NCBI GenBank assembly: GCA_946479185.1
Contig: CAMLFF010000032.1
Location: 1-17,911 of the forward strand
Source: an uncultured Sphingobium sp.
Lineage (GTDB): Bacteria > Pseudomonadota > Alphaproteobacteria > Sphingomonadales > Sphingomonadaceae
Length of the DNA stretch: 17,911 nucleotides
Direction of reading: 5' to 3'
Under the pieces are notes generated by a model. That model made no database searches. It was not told the DNA's origin and saw only the letters and a program-made list of their open reading frames with translations. Positions 1 through 6,467 of this stretch are shown here, piece after piece (positions within the stretch are counted from its first letter, which is position 1; each line of letters starts with the position of its first letter). A program made the position numbers and the translations under genes.

Positions 1-411
1 CTGCATCGGTCGCAGAGGATCATGGATGCCGTAAGCGTCTGGAATCAGGCTCTCGTCGGCCGCGGCAGGGTCTCCCATCCAAACCCACAGCCAATCATTT
101 TTGTCGACGACTGGATAGACGCGGATCTGCACGTCCGGGCACTTTGGCATGAGGGGCATTTCAACGCAGCGCCCCTCTCCATTGAACGCCATCCCGTGAT
201 ACATGCAGCGCAGCGTCCCACCCTCGACACGACCGCGAGACATTGGCGCATGTCTGTGTGGGCAGCGATCTTCCATCGCATGGAGCGCACCTGCCTCATC
301 GCGCCAGATGACGACCGGCTCGCCGATGATGACACGGCCAATCGGGCCTGAAGCTCGGTCAAGGTCGTGTGTCCAACCCAATACATACCAGCAATTTCGC
401 AGGAACATCAT
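1..411 (-). CDS. Rieske [2Fe-2S] aromatic oxygenase, N-terminal part (vanillate/dicamba O-demethylase type)
   Basis: The minus strand is open from the edge of the window up to two tandem ATG codons (411-409 and 408-406), giving 137 residues of an oxygenase that continues beyond the left end. The Rieske cluster motif is complete: Cys50-Pro-His52 and, 17 residues later, Cys69-Met-Tyr-His72. The opening MMFLRNCWYV and the later LWVWMGDPA are typical of the VanA/DdmC group of ring-hydroxylating-type oxygenases, which remove aryl methyl groups as formaldehyde using electrons from a ferredoxin or reductase. The mononuclear iron domain lies outside the window, so the substrate cannot be called. A GGAGAG ribosome site fits the second ATG slightly better by spacing, while family alignment keeps the first. 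The gene is divergent from a MarR gene, and a DdmB-like ferredoxin at 4845 could serve it. Family is confident; substrate is unknown. Confidence 0.88.
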   Translation of the reverse strand, partial: MMFLRNCWYVLGWTHDLDRASGPIGRVIIGEPVVIWRDEAGALHAMEDRCPHRHAPMSRGRVEGGTLRCMYHGMAFNGEGRCVEMPLMPKCPDVQIRVYPVVDKNDWLWVWMGDPAAADESLIPDAYGIHDPLRPMQ

Positions 412-431
412 GCTCTCCAAATGTTATGAGT

Positions 432-446
432 GTATGTATGCCATAC
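432..446. promoter_or_regulatory. Candidate operator between the Rieske oxygenase and MarR genes
   Basis: The 61 bp between the two divergent start codons contain GTATGTATGCCATAC, whose right 11 bases form the odd palindrome GTATG-C-CATAC. The same pattern occurs at 6417-6431 in front of the TonB receptor with 13 of 15 bases identical. Read in the direction of transcription of each target gene, the 10-mer TATGGCATAC is exact in both. It could be bound by the adjacent MarR protein or by the GntR protein encoded at 5587-6246. The match is seen in the sequence; the binding is inferred. Confidence 0.45.
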
Positions 447-472
447 GCACACTTATGGCTAGTGGCTATGTG

Positions 473-958
473 ATGAGCTCTTCAAAATCTGAAACTGCGC
501 GTGTGCCTGACGCTCAGGCGATTGCTGCTTTCCGCGATCGGCCCGGTGTTTGGCTGACTTTTGCCGGCTCGGCGTTTTTGATCCTGTACGCAGAGCGCCT
601 GCTGCCACTGGGTCTTAAGCCGCACTGGATCACCGCTATGGCGATCATCTCCGAGCAGCCCAACATCACCCAAAGTGCGCTTGCCCGCGCTCTGCGGATC
701 AATCGTGCGTCTGCAATGGCCTTGTCTGTGACGCTTGAGGATGCAGGCTATGTAGCGAGAGAGGCTTTGCAGGGCAGGAAGCAAACGGCGCTCGTATTGA
801 CCAGTTTGGGACAGCAAAAATTGGCCGACGCCTACGCCATTTCGGATGATCTCGTCGCCGACACGATGGATTGGCTCGATGCTGAAACGCGGGACAGCTT
901 CGTCAATGTGCTCAAGCGCGTGACGGAGCTGGCGAGCCGCCTTCCTTCCAAACCATGA
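473..958 (+). CDS. MarR-family transcriptional regulator
   Basis: This is a 161-residue protein with the MarR winged-helix layout: an N-terminal helix, then the recognition region ITQSALARALRINRASAMAL at about residues 64-83, and a wing around GRKQTALVLTSLGQQ. MarR proteins are dimeric repressors or activators that usually answer to phenolic ligands and often control the divergent operon. Here that operon is the Rieske oxygenase at 1-411, so regulation of O-demethylation is the natural guess. The frame stays open upstream with other ATGs at 410 and 455. I chose 473 because the family-like sequence begins shortly after it and the earlier starts would run through the divergent promoter and its palindrome; the ribosome site is weak for all three. 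The true start is therefore uncertain. Confidence 0.82.
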   Translation: MSSSKSETARVPDAQAIAAFRDRPGVWLTFAGSAFLILYAERLLPLGLKPHWITAMAIISEQPNITQSALARALRINRASAMALSVTLEDAGYVAREALQGRKQTALVLTSLGQQKLADAYAISDDLVADTMDWLDAETRDSFVNVLKRVTELASRLPSKP

Positions 959-972
959 CGCGTCCTCCTCTA

Positions 973-1214
973 TCACCGCACAGCATCCGCCAGATAGGTT
1001 TGCGCTGCGGCGCGGGCAATCACGACAGGCGTGAGTTCGCGCGCGGTCTCGGTTTCGTGACGCGTCTGGACCCAACTCAAATAGGTCAGGCAGGCAGTTT
1101 CGTACAATCGAACCCCCGCAGCACATGACCGAAAGCGCGGCCATTTTTGGCGACGAGGTAGAAGCCGCTTGCCGACACGCCAACCCTGCTGGCCAGATCG
1201 CGCGCGTCATTCAT
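973..1214 (-). pseudogene. Possible decayed TetR-type regulator fragment
   Basis: An ATG at 1214 overlaps the end of the MarR gene at 1207-1665 by 8 nt and opens a frame beginning MNDARDLASRVGVSASGFYL. This resembles the recognition helix and following segment of TetR regulators (GVSxxxFYxxxKN), but it lacks the roughly 25 residues that normally precede it. The frame stops after about 40 residues. A neighbouring frame continues with protein-like sequence (VRLYETACLTYLSWVQTRHE and further) to a TGA at 973. This looks like a truncated and frameshifted gene. The TetR assignment rests on a short resemblance and the downstream half is unrecognised, so it may simply be non-coding sequence. Confidence 0.3.
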
Positions 1215-1665
1215 TGAATGTACGTTTCAAGGCCAGCGCATTTTGATGAACCAATTGAAGATGGCTCAAAAACTGACTCCGCTCTTTGGCGCTGAGCCCG
1301 TCGAGTAACTGATCCTGTCCAATCAGAACGCCTTCCAGGACCTGATCGTGGATTGCGCGACCGGCGGGGGTAATGTTCAACAATCGCTTTCGATTATGGG
1401 TCGCGACCGGGCGGGATACCACATAGCCCTTTTCGATCAGCGCATTGACGCTGCGGCTGACAATTGATCGATCAAAACCGCCGACTTCGCAAATGCGCGT
1501 GGCAGAGATGTCATCTTCGCGCGCAAGCAGTGCGATGCACGACCACTCGTTCAACCCCAATCCCAATTTGGCGCTAAAATGGAGTGCGAAAAGACTTGCC
1601 GTGGTATTGTGGATCGCGGTGATAAGATAACCGACCATTTTCCTAAGCTCTATGGCGTCAGCCAT
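1207..1665 (-). CDS. MarR-family transcriptional regulator (second)
   Basis: A 152-residue protein with a full MarR fold: a dimerisation helix (MADAIELRKMVGYLITAI), then LNEWSCIALLAREDDISATR, the recognition helix GFDRSIVSRSVNALIEKGYV at about residues 63-82, the wing RPVATHNRKRLLNITPAG, and a C-terminal dimer helix. It differs clearly from the MarR protein at 473-958 and the two genes are convergent. Its target cannot be told: the upstream side at 1666 onward holds only a decayed LysR gene, and downstream there is only a broken fragment. It may regulate distant genes, or its original partner may have been lost. The family assignment is confident. Confidence 0.85.
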   Translation of the reverse strand: MADAIELRKMVGYLITAIHNTTASLFALHFSAKLGLGLNEWSCIALLAREDDISATRICEVGGFDRSIVSRSVNALIEKGYVVSRPVATHNRKRLLNITPAGRAIHDQVLEGVLIGQDQLLDGLSAKERSQFLSHLQLVHQNALALKRTFNE

Positions 1666-1699
1666 TGCAATCTCTTCCCGTCATCATTCCAGAGTAGGT

Positions 1700-2145
1700 C
1701 CTTCGCGCATAGCGTTACACGCGGGGCTGAACGTCAGCTCAACATTCTCCCAAGTCGGGCCGATTGTATATGCGTGCCGACTTGAGAAGCCAGAGAATGT
1801 ATCCAATATGCAAGTCGATGTTGACCGGACAATAGAGCTGGCCCTCATAGTCGCCCCGCCTGATGGCGTCATTGCAATCGCCGAATGCCTCTATGATGAC
1901 AGCTTTTCGACATTTTGGTCAGTGAGGACGGCGCCCCGTTACCGTAGGTGGTGGTGCAGACGGCGAGCCTTGATGCCATTGTGAGCATCGTTGCTCGCTC
2001 GCGCTTGCTCAGCTGGCTGCCGATGCCACTCCTGCACAGCGCCACGGCAGCCGGGCACATTCATTTGCTGGATATCCCTGAGCTGCGATTGAAGCGCCGC
2101 TTTTTCGTTTGCCGGCGTGCCAACGGATTGCTGCCTGTCGTCTAG
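1700..2145 (+). pseudogene. Decayed LysR-type regulator (effector domain remnant)
   Basis: Two frames together give the remains of a LysR effector domain. At about 1700-1895 one frame reads GPIVYACRLEKPENVS, then MQVDVDRTIELALIVAPPDG and VIAIAEC, which resembles the first half of the domain. A second frame from about 1903 reads LFDILVSEDGAPLP, meets an in-frame TAG at 1945-1947, and continues VVVQTASLDAIVSIVARSRL through LPMPLLHSATAAGHIHLLDI to ELRLKRRFFVCRRANGLL, the typical C-terminal strand of the family. The helix-turn-helix part is missing, the middle of the domain is deleted, and there is a frameshift plus a stop. Its stop overlaps the 3' end of the intact LysR gene on the other strand. 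No functional gene occupies 1666-2141. Confidence 0.6.
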
Positions 2146-3044
2146 TAGATTTGTCGCCTGTTCTTCCCTGACATGGCATCACCCAGGTCGCGTCGCAGGA
2201 TCTCGACGAGAAGTCTGACCTTGGGGGTTAAATGCCGTCGTTGCGGATAGACAGCCCAAACCGGTTCGTCCTCAGGCCTGAAACGCTCAAGCAACGGGAC
2301 GAGACTCCCTTCCTCGAAAAAGCGGGCAACGTAGAATTCCGGCAACTGGCAGATGCCGAGCCCTGCGACCGCTGCATCCGCAACGGCTCCGCCACTATTG
2401 CATTGCCATCGCCCTAAGGGACGTAGCGTGACGTCTCGTCCCTCGTCTGCGAAATGCCATGTCAATGCCGTGCCGATGAGGCAGTCATGATTGATCAGAT
2501 CGTCGAGATTTGCAGGGGGGCCTCGGCGAGACAGGTAAGTGGGCGAGGCGCACAGAAATAGTCGACGGGAGGCTATCTTTGTTGCCGTGAGACGGGAGTC
2601 TGCAAGATGACCGGTCCTGATCGCCAGATCATAGCCTTCCGCGATCAAATCGACCAAATGATTGGATAATTGAAGGGCGACACGAAGCTCGGGATGACGT
2701 TCGGCGTAGCGTCGCACGATTGGCGCAACAAACCGATCACCGATCGCAGTTGAACAGGTGATCCGCAAAGACCCGCGAGGCTCTCCAAGACTGCTGGCTG
2801 ACTCCAGGGCGTCATCGCGCTCTTCAATGATGCGCCGGAACTGCTCCAGAAGCGCCTTGCCCGTGTCGGTCAGGTGGACCTTTCTCGTCGTCCGCAGAAA
2901 CACCGGAGCCTGGATGGTCGCTTCAAGCCGCGCGATAGCGCGACTGATGTGCGCGTTCGACAGACCCAGCGCTTTCGCAGCACCGGAAAAGCTCCCCGCC
3001 GACGCGATCGCGACCATTTCCTCGATGCCGTCCCAACGATTCAT
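2142..3044 (-). CDS. LysR-family transcriptional regulator
   Basis: A 300-residue LysR regulator of usual length. The N-terminal winged helix is clear (GSFSGAAKALGLSNAHISRA at about residues 18-37, then ARLEATIQAPVFLRTTRKV), followed by the CrgA-like effector domain (GSLRITCSTAIGDRFVAPIV, then DLIAEGYDLAIRTGHLADS). An upstream start at 3083 is possible, but the ATG at 3044 has a strong AGGGGG ribosome site and matches the family start MNRWDGIEEM, so I use it. The gene is divergent from frmA with 92 bp between them, and a palindrome lies in that gap (3084-3108). It probably regulates itself and perhaps frmA; the inducer is unknown. Confidence 0.9.
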   Translation of the reverse strand: MNRWDGIEEMVAIASAGSFSGAAKALGLSNAHISRAIARLEATIQAPVFLRTTRKVHLTDTGKALLEQFRRIIEERDDALESASSLGEPRGSLRITCSTAIGDRFVAPIVRRYAERHPELRVALQLSNHLVDLIAEGYDLAIRTGHLADSRLTATKIASRRLFLCASPTYLSRRGPPANLDDLINHDCLIGTALTWHFADEGRDVTLRPLGRWQCNSGGAVADAAVAGLGICQLPEFYVARFFEEGSLVPLLERFRPEDEPVWAVYPQRRHLTPKVRLLVEILRRDLGDAMSGKNRRQIY

Positions 3045-3083
3045 TGTTCCCCCTGTGGAATAGTGTTTTCCATTTATGCGCAT

Positions 3084-3108
3084 TTATCTCTCAGATGCGA
3101 GAAGATAA
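3084..3108. promoter_or_regulatory. Candidate LysR operator in the lysR-frmA divergent promoter
   Basis: An interrupted inverted repeat, TTATCTCTC (3084-3092), AGATGC, GAGAAGATAA (3099-3108), sits midway between the divergent start codons at 3044 and 3137. The arms match over nine positions with one extra base on the right. An 8-bp palindrome ATGCGCAT lies just upstream. LysR proteins commonly bind such interrupted dyads between their own gene and the divergent target. The repeat is visible; its use by this LysR protein is inferred. Confidence 0.4.
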
Positions 3109-3136
3109 CGGGCGGGAAAGATAAAGGAGTTCCCCC

Positions 3137-4249
3137 ATGAAGACCCGTGCTGCCGTCGCATTTGAGGCGAAGAAGCCGCTTGAGATTGTTGAGCTTGATC
3201 TGGAAGGCCCCAAAGCGGGCGAGGTTCTGGTCGAGATCATGGCGACCGGCATTTGCCACACCGATGCGTATACGCTCGATGGGTTCGACAGCGAGGGCAT
3301 CTTCCCAAGCGTGCTCGGCCATGAAGGTGCGGGTATTGTGCGGGAAGTGGGCGCTGGCGTCACCTCGGTGGTGCCGGGCGACCATGTGATCCCGCTCTAC
3401 ACGCCGGAATGCCGTCAGTGCAAAAGCTGCCTCTCGGGCAAGACCAACCTGTGCACGGCCATCCGCGCGACGCAGGGCAAGGGCCTGATGCCAGACGGCA
3501 CGACGCGCTTCTCCTACAAAGGGCAACCGATCTTCCATTATATGGGCTGCTCGACCTTCTCCAACTTCACCGTGCTGCCCGAGATCGCGCTGGCAAAGAT
3601 CCGCGAAGATGCGCCGTTCCAGTCCAGCTGCTATATCGGCTGCGGCGTGACTACCGGCGTTGGCGCGGTGATCAACACCGCTAAAGTGCAGGTCGGCGAT
3701 AATGTCGTGGTGTTCGGCCTTGGCGGCATTGGCCTTAACGTGCTGCAGGGTGCGCGGATGGCTGGCGCGAACAAGATCATTGGCGTGGATATCAATCCCG
3801 ATCGCGAGGAATGGGGGCGTCGCTTCGGCATGACCGACTTCCTCAACTCCAAGGGCATGAGCCGTGAGGATGTCGTCGCGAAGATCGTCGCGATGACGGA
3901 CGGCGGCGCGGATTACACCTTCGATGCCACCGGCAACACCGAAGTGATGCGCACCGCGCTCGAAGCCTGCCATCGTGGCTGGGGCACCAGCATCATCATC
4001 GGTGTGGCTGAGGCGGGCAAGGAAATCAGCACGCGTCCCTTCCAGCTCGTCACCGGGCGCAACTGGCGCGGCACCGCGTTTGGTGGAGCCAAGGGGCGTA
4101 CCGACGTGCCCAAGATCGTCGATATGTACATGACCGGCAAGATCGAGATCGACCCGATGATCACGCACGTCATGGGCCTTGAGGACATCAACAAGGGTTT
4201 CGACCTCATGCACGCGGGTGAGAGCATTCGTAGCGTGGTTGTCTTTTGA
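3137..4249 (+). CDS. frmA: S-(hydroxymethyl)glutathione dehydrogenase / class III alcohol dehydrogenase
   Basis: This 370-residue zinc alcohol dehydrogenase oxidises S-(hydroxymethyl)glutathione, the spontaneous adduct of formaldehyde and glutathione, to S-formylglutathione with NAD+. Catalytic zinc ligands are visible as Cys40 (GICHTDAY), His62 (GHEGAG) and Cys169 (YIGCG). The structural zinc site is Cys92, Cys95, Cys98 and Cys106. The nucleotide site is GLGGIG at 194-199 with Asp218 for NAD. AAAGGAG stands before the ATG. Length and sequence are typical of the class III (FrmA/AdhC/FlhA) group. It is divergent from a LysR gene and precedes a VOC-fold gene by 28 nt. S-formylglutathione hydrolase, often adjacent, is absent here. 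With the O-demethylase-type oxygenase and ferredoxin nearby, it probably clears formaldehyde from demethylation. Confidence 0.95.
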   Translation: MKTRAAVAFEAKKPLEIVELDLEGPKAGEVLVEIMATGICHTDAYTLDGFDSEGIFPSVLGHEGAGIVREVGAGVTSVVPGDHVIPLYTPECRQCKSCLSGKTNLCTAIRATQGKGLMPDGTTRFSYKGQPIFHYMGCSTFSNFTVLPEIALAKIREDAPFQSSCYIGCGVTTGVGAVINTAKVQVGDNVVVFGLGGIGLNVLQGARMAGANKIIGVDINPDREEWGRRFGMTDFLNSKGMSREDVVAKIVAMTDGGADYTFDATGNTEVMRTALEACHRGWGTSIIIGVAEAGKEISTRPFQLVTGRNWRGTAFGGAKGRTDVPKIVDMYMTGKIEIDPMITHVMGLEDINKGFDLMHAGESIRSVVVF

Positions 4250-4277
4250 TGTTTTCCAACCTGTAAGGACTTAAACT

Positions 4278-4676
4278 ATGACTGTTATTTCCGGCGACGG
4301 CGTGTTTTCGCACACCACCCTTGGCGCCACCGATCTGCCCAAATCGACCGCATTTTACGATGCAGCCCTGGCACCACTCGGCGTCAAGAATATGGGTCCA
4401 TTTGGCGAGAATATCGTTCTTTACGGCAAGGATAAGCCAGCACTTCTCGTGCTCAAGCCAGGTAATGGCGAAGCGCCAACGAGCAATGGCGTGACGATCG
4501 GCTTTGCAGCCGCAGCCACCGCCGATGTCGATGCGTTCCACGCGGCTGGTTTGGCCGCTGGTGGCACGGATGAAGGTGCGGCTGGCCCACGCAGCCACTT
4601 GCCCGGTGCTTACGCTGCGTACTTGCGCGATCCGGCTGGCAATAAGGTGTGCGCTTACACATTTACGCCAGCCTAA
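4278..4676 (+). CDS. VOC-superfamily (glyoxalase/dioxygenase-fold) protein
   Basis: A 132-residue single-domain protein of the vicinal oxygen chelate fold. The first beta-alpha-beta module starts FSHTTLGATDLPKSTAFYDA with a possible metal ligand at His12, and the second ends in AAYLRDPAGNKVCAYTF. In metal-binding members the final strand usually carries a glutamate (GNKxEA); here that position is Cys125, so a standard glyoxalase or dioxygenase activity is doubtful. It lies 28 nt after frmA with a good ribosome site (GTAAGGAC) and probably forms one transcript with it, ending at the hairpins from 4688. A role with glutathione adducts would suit the neighbour but is not shown by the sequence. 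Confidence 0.85.
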   Translation: MTVISGDGVFSHTTLGATDLPKSTAFYDAALAPLGVKNMGPFGENIVLYGKDKPALLVLKPGNGEAPTSNGVTIGFAAAATADVDAFHAAGLAAGGTDEGAAGPRSHLPGAYAAYLRDPAGNKVCAYTFTPA

Positions 4677-4687
4677 GGCGGCGGATG

Positions 4688-4709
4688 GCTCTCGAGAAGT
4701 CGCGAGAGC
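4688..4709 (+). terminator. Hairpin after the frmA-VOC operon, possible terminator
   Basis: GCTCTCG (4688-4694) pairs perfectly with CGAGAGC (4703-4709) across an 8-nt loop, 11 bases after the VOC stop codon, and is followed by AAGCTTT. The run of T is short, so termination may depend on the second hairpin as well. Confidence 0.5.
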
Positions 4710-4719
4710 AAGCTTTGGA

Positions 4720-4755
4720 GGCGGGCAGGGCGTGTAACCGCACACCCCGCCCGCC
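4720..4755 (+). terminator. Large GC-rich hairpin before the ferredoxin gene
   Basis: GGCGGGC (4720-4726) pairs with GCCCGCC (4749-4755). Inside that, GGG pairs with CCC and GTGT with ACAC around a 6-nt loop, giving 14 paired bases with two single-base bulges. There is no T tract. It separates the frmA-VOC pair from the ferredoxin gene and probably insulates or terminates transcription together with the hairpin at 4688-4709. Confidence 0.45.
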
Positions 4756-4844
4756 GGCCACGACGCATCCCCAAAATTTCCAGCTCAACTCTGATGGTCG
4801 ATCATGTGCACCGACGTGCAGTTCGGCCCCATGAAACGGACGGC

Positions 4845-5159
4845 ATGATGGTCCAGATTTTCCTCACTGATCGCAATGGCGCGCAGCGCGTGCTTGAGGC
4901 CGAAGTAGGGCTCTCGCTGATGGAGGCCATTCGCGATAACGGCGTGGATGAGTTGCTCGCTTTATGCGGAGGCTGCTGCTCATGCGCGACCTGCCATGTT
5001 TACGTCGAAAGCAGCGAAGCGCTCCCTGCTTCGAGCGAAGACGAAAATGACCTTTTAGATAGCAGCGATCACCGTACCGAACAGTCGCGACTTTCCTGTC
5101 AGATCAGCCTGACCCCCGCACTGAATGGTCTTCGCGTCACGATCGCTCCTGAGGACTGA
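4845..5159 (+). CDS. [2Fe-2S] ferredoxin, adrenodoxin type, resembling dicamba demethylase DdmB
   Basis: A 104-residue electron carrier with the adrenodoxin/putidaredoxin cluster motif: Cys41, Cys47, Cys50 and Cys85 (C-x5-C-x2-C-x34-C) in [10 protein letters not shown] and RLSCQI. Segments such as [17 protein letters not shown] and [14 protein letters not shown] closely recall the DdmB ferredoxin of dicamba O-demethylase as I remember it; this is from memory, not a search. Such ferredoxins pass electrons from an FAD reductase to a Rieske oxygenase or a P450. The partial Rieske oxygenase at 1-411 is a natural partner, though it is 4.4 kb away on the other strand, and no reductase is in the window. 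An earlier in-frame ATG at 4794 would add 17 residues without homology, so I use the ATG pair at 4845. Confidence 0.9.
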   Translation: MMVQIFLTDRNGAQRVLEAEVGLSLMEAIRDNGVDELLALCGGCCSCATCHVYVESSEALPASSEDENDLLDSSDHRTEQSRLSCQISLTPALNGLRVTIAPED

Positions 5160-5256
5160 AGTATCATCGCTCAGGACGCTTCGCCACTGCGCAGCGCCCC
5201 GAGACTGGCATACTCAGCTGGAACGCCACCATAGCTGCTCCAACCCGGGCAGGCCT

Positions 5257-5592
5257 TACGGCTTTCTGACAATCGCACCGACGGTGCTAAGAGAAGATTT
5301 TGGAGAGCCCCATAGCATGTTGGACTATGCCTGGGATTCATCGCTCTTGGTGTAGCCGCGGGTGCTATCTGATCGAGCCGCTTGTCGCGCCAATGATGAT
5401 CTACACCTTGGAACAGTCCTGATTCTGCCAAACAGCATGTTCGCAGCCATCGAAACTAGTCCCGCCTTCCCGACTGGGGCAGTGGGCATATACGGCCTCG
5501 CCCATATGGGCGGAGGCGCCATGGCGACCTTTGTGACAAGCTTCCTGCCTGCAACGCAGTGGATGCGTGCCGCTTGGCGGCGCGTTTCATGA
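5257..5592 (+). pseudogene. Decayed MFS drug-efflux gene (Bcr/CflA-like remnant)
   Basis: Fragments of a membrane transporter are spread over two frames. At 5257 one frame reads YGFLTIAPTVLREDFGEP, which resembles an early loop of a Bcr/CflA transporter. Another frame at 5319 gives a hydrophobic helix VGLCLGFIALGVAAGAI ending in TGA at 5370. A third stretch from 5401 reads LHLGTVLILPNSMFAAI, then TGAVGIYGLAHMGGGAMATF, matching the late helices of that family, and stops at 5592. Most of the gene is missing and the frame shifts at least twice. The 3' end overlaps the stop region of the GntR gene on the other strand. This accounts for the gene-free stretch 5160-5586. The subfamily is tentative. 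Confidence 0.5.
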
Positions 5593-6246
5593 AAATTCGT
5601 TAAGCACGCTCTTCAAGGTGATTTCAGCGGCCGTCAGATGCTGGTGCATGGCTTGAGCCGCGCGGTCTCCGTCCGACCGTTCGAGGAAGCCGACAATCTG
5701 CCGCAGGCCTTCTATAACGACTTGCCGGGTCTCGGCGCTCGACAGGGTCAACTCGCGCAGCGCGATGATGTGCGTGTCATAATGGTCGATAAGATCCTTC
5801 AACTGGCCGTTGCGGATTTTCAATGTCCAGGTGCGTCGAAAGGTTGAGTTAGCGGCCACGAAGCGGTCGACATCCCCGTCTTCATGCGCAGCGACCTGTT
5901 CGTCGATCGAGGCGCGGAATGCCTTCAGGTCGGCGGGTGACAGATGTTCGACCGTTGATTTCAACGCATAGGGCTCCAACAGCCGGCGAACCTCGTAGAT
6001 GTTCGCCACGTCGCCGTCGGTGACGTCGGGCAGGGTGAACCCCTTTGCCGTTGGGACGACGAGGCCGTCATGGACGAGCAGGGCGAGCGCCTCGCGGATC
6101 GGTGTGCGCGACACCCCGAGTTCTGCGGCCAGATCACGTTCAGTAGCGACAGTCTGGTTGCCCAGTCCTCCAGTGCGCAATCCCGACCGGAGCCTGCTGT
6201 AAACCTGCGAGCGCAGCGATTCGGATCTAGCATGGCCCTTCTTCAC
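5587..6246 (-). CDS. GntR-family regulator, FCD (FadR) subfamily
   Basis: A 219-residue regulator with an N-terminal winged helix (TERDLAAELGVSRTPIREAL at about residues 35-54, then VHDGLVVPTAKGF) and a C-terminal all-helical FCD effector domain. The start is GTG at 6246 with GGAGAG eight bases upstream. FCD domains normally bind a metal through Asp, His, His and His. By my alignment these positions are Asn133, Arg137 (in STFRRTW), Leu181 and His203, so only the last ligand is kept. It is divergent from the TonB receptor and its operon with 342 bp between, and is the obvious candidate to bind the dyad at 6414-6434. It is probably a repressor released by a pathway intermediate, though that is inference. 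Confidence 0.9.
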   Translation of the reverse strand: MKKGHARSESLRSQVYSRLRSGLRTGGLGNQTVATERDLAAELGVSRTPIREALALLVHDGLVVPTAKGFTLPDVTDGDVANIYEVRRLLEPYALKSTVEHLSPADLKAFRASIDEQVAAHEDGDVDRFVAANSTFRRTWTLKIRNGQLKDLIDHYDTHIIALRELTLSSAETRQVVIEGLRQIVGFLERSDGDRAAQAMHQHLTAAEITLKSVLNEFS

Positions 6247-6405
6247 TATTTAAACTCTCCGGTCATCATGGCGGGAATGCAGGACGGCGATTGATCGATC
6301 TCGCGACACCATATGCCCATGCCAGTCCCGTGCGCCGCCGTCCATAGCATATCAAGCTCACGAAAAGCCCCGAAAAGGCGGCGATCATCAGCGGAAATAA
6401 CCCCG

Positions 6406-6434
6406 TTGACGTGTTGGTATTTATGGCATACCAA
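6406..6434 (+). promoter_or_regulatory. Candidate promoter with overlapping GntR-type operator for the TonB-receptor operon
   Basis: The 342-bp gap 6247-6588 carries the control region of the large operon. TTGACG (6406-6411) could be a -35 box; no convincing -10 follows, the best at 17-bp spacing being TACCAA. Overlapping it is a perfect 7-bp inverted repeat, TTGGTAT (6414-6420), N7, ATACCAA (6428-6434), of the kind bound by FCD-type GntR proteins such as ExuR/UxuR. GTATTTATGGCATAC (6417-6431) within it matches the site at 432-446. A repressor bound here would cover the promoter. The rest of the gap holds the inverted repeat at 6468-6529 and nothing else I recognise. Confidence 0.45.
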
Positions 6435-6467
6435 AAATACATCGGCGCTGATAGATGGGTTTCACAT

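Noticed and set aside
482..1210. 242-codon minus frame whose ATG overlaps the stop of the second MarR gene as ATGA
   Set aside because: The coupling looked attractive, but most of the frame lies antisense to the first MarR gene and its sequence is unlike any protein family. The frame from the ATG at 1214 is more protein-like, though broken.
3074..4213. 379-codon antisense frame over frmA
   Set aside because: FrmA has every zinc and NAD residue in the plus strand; the antisense product is His-rich and family-free.
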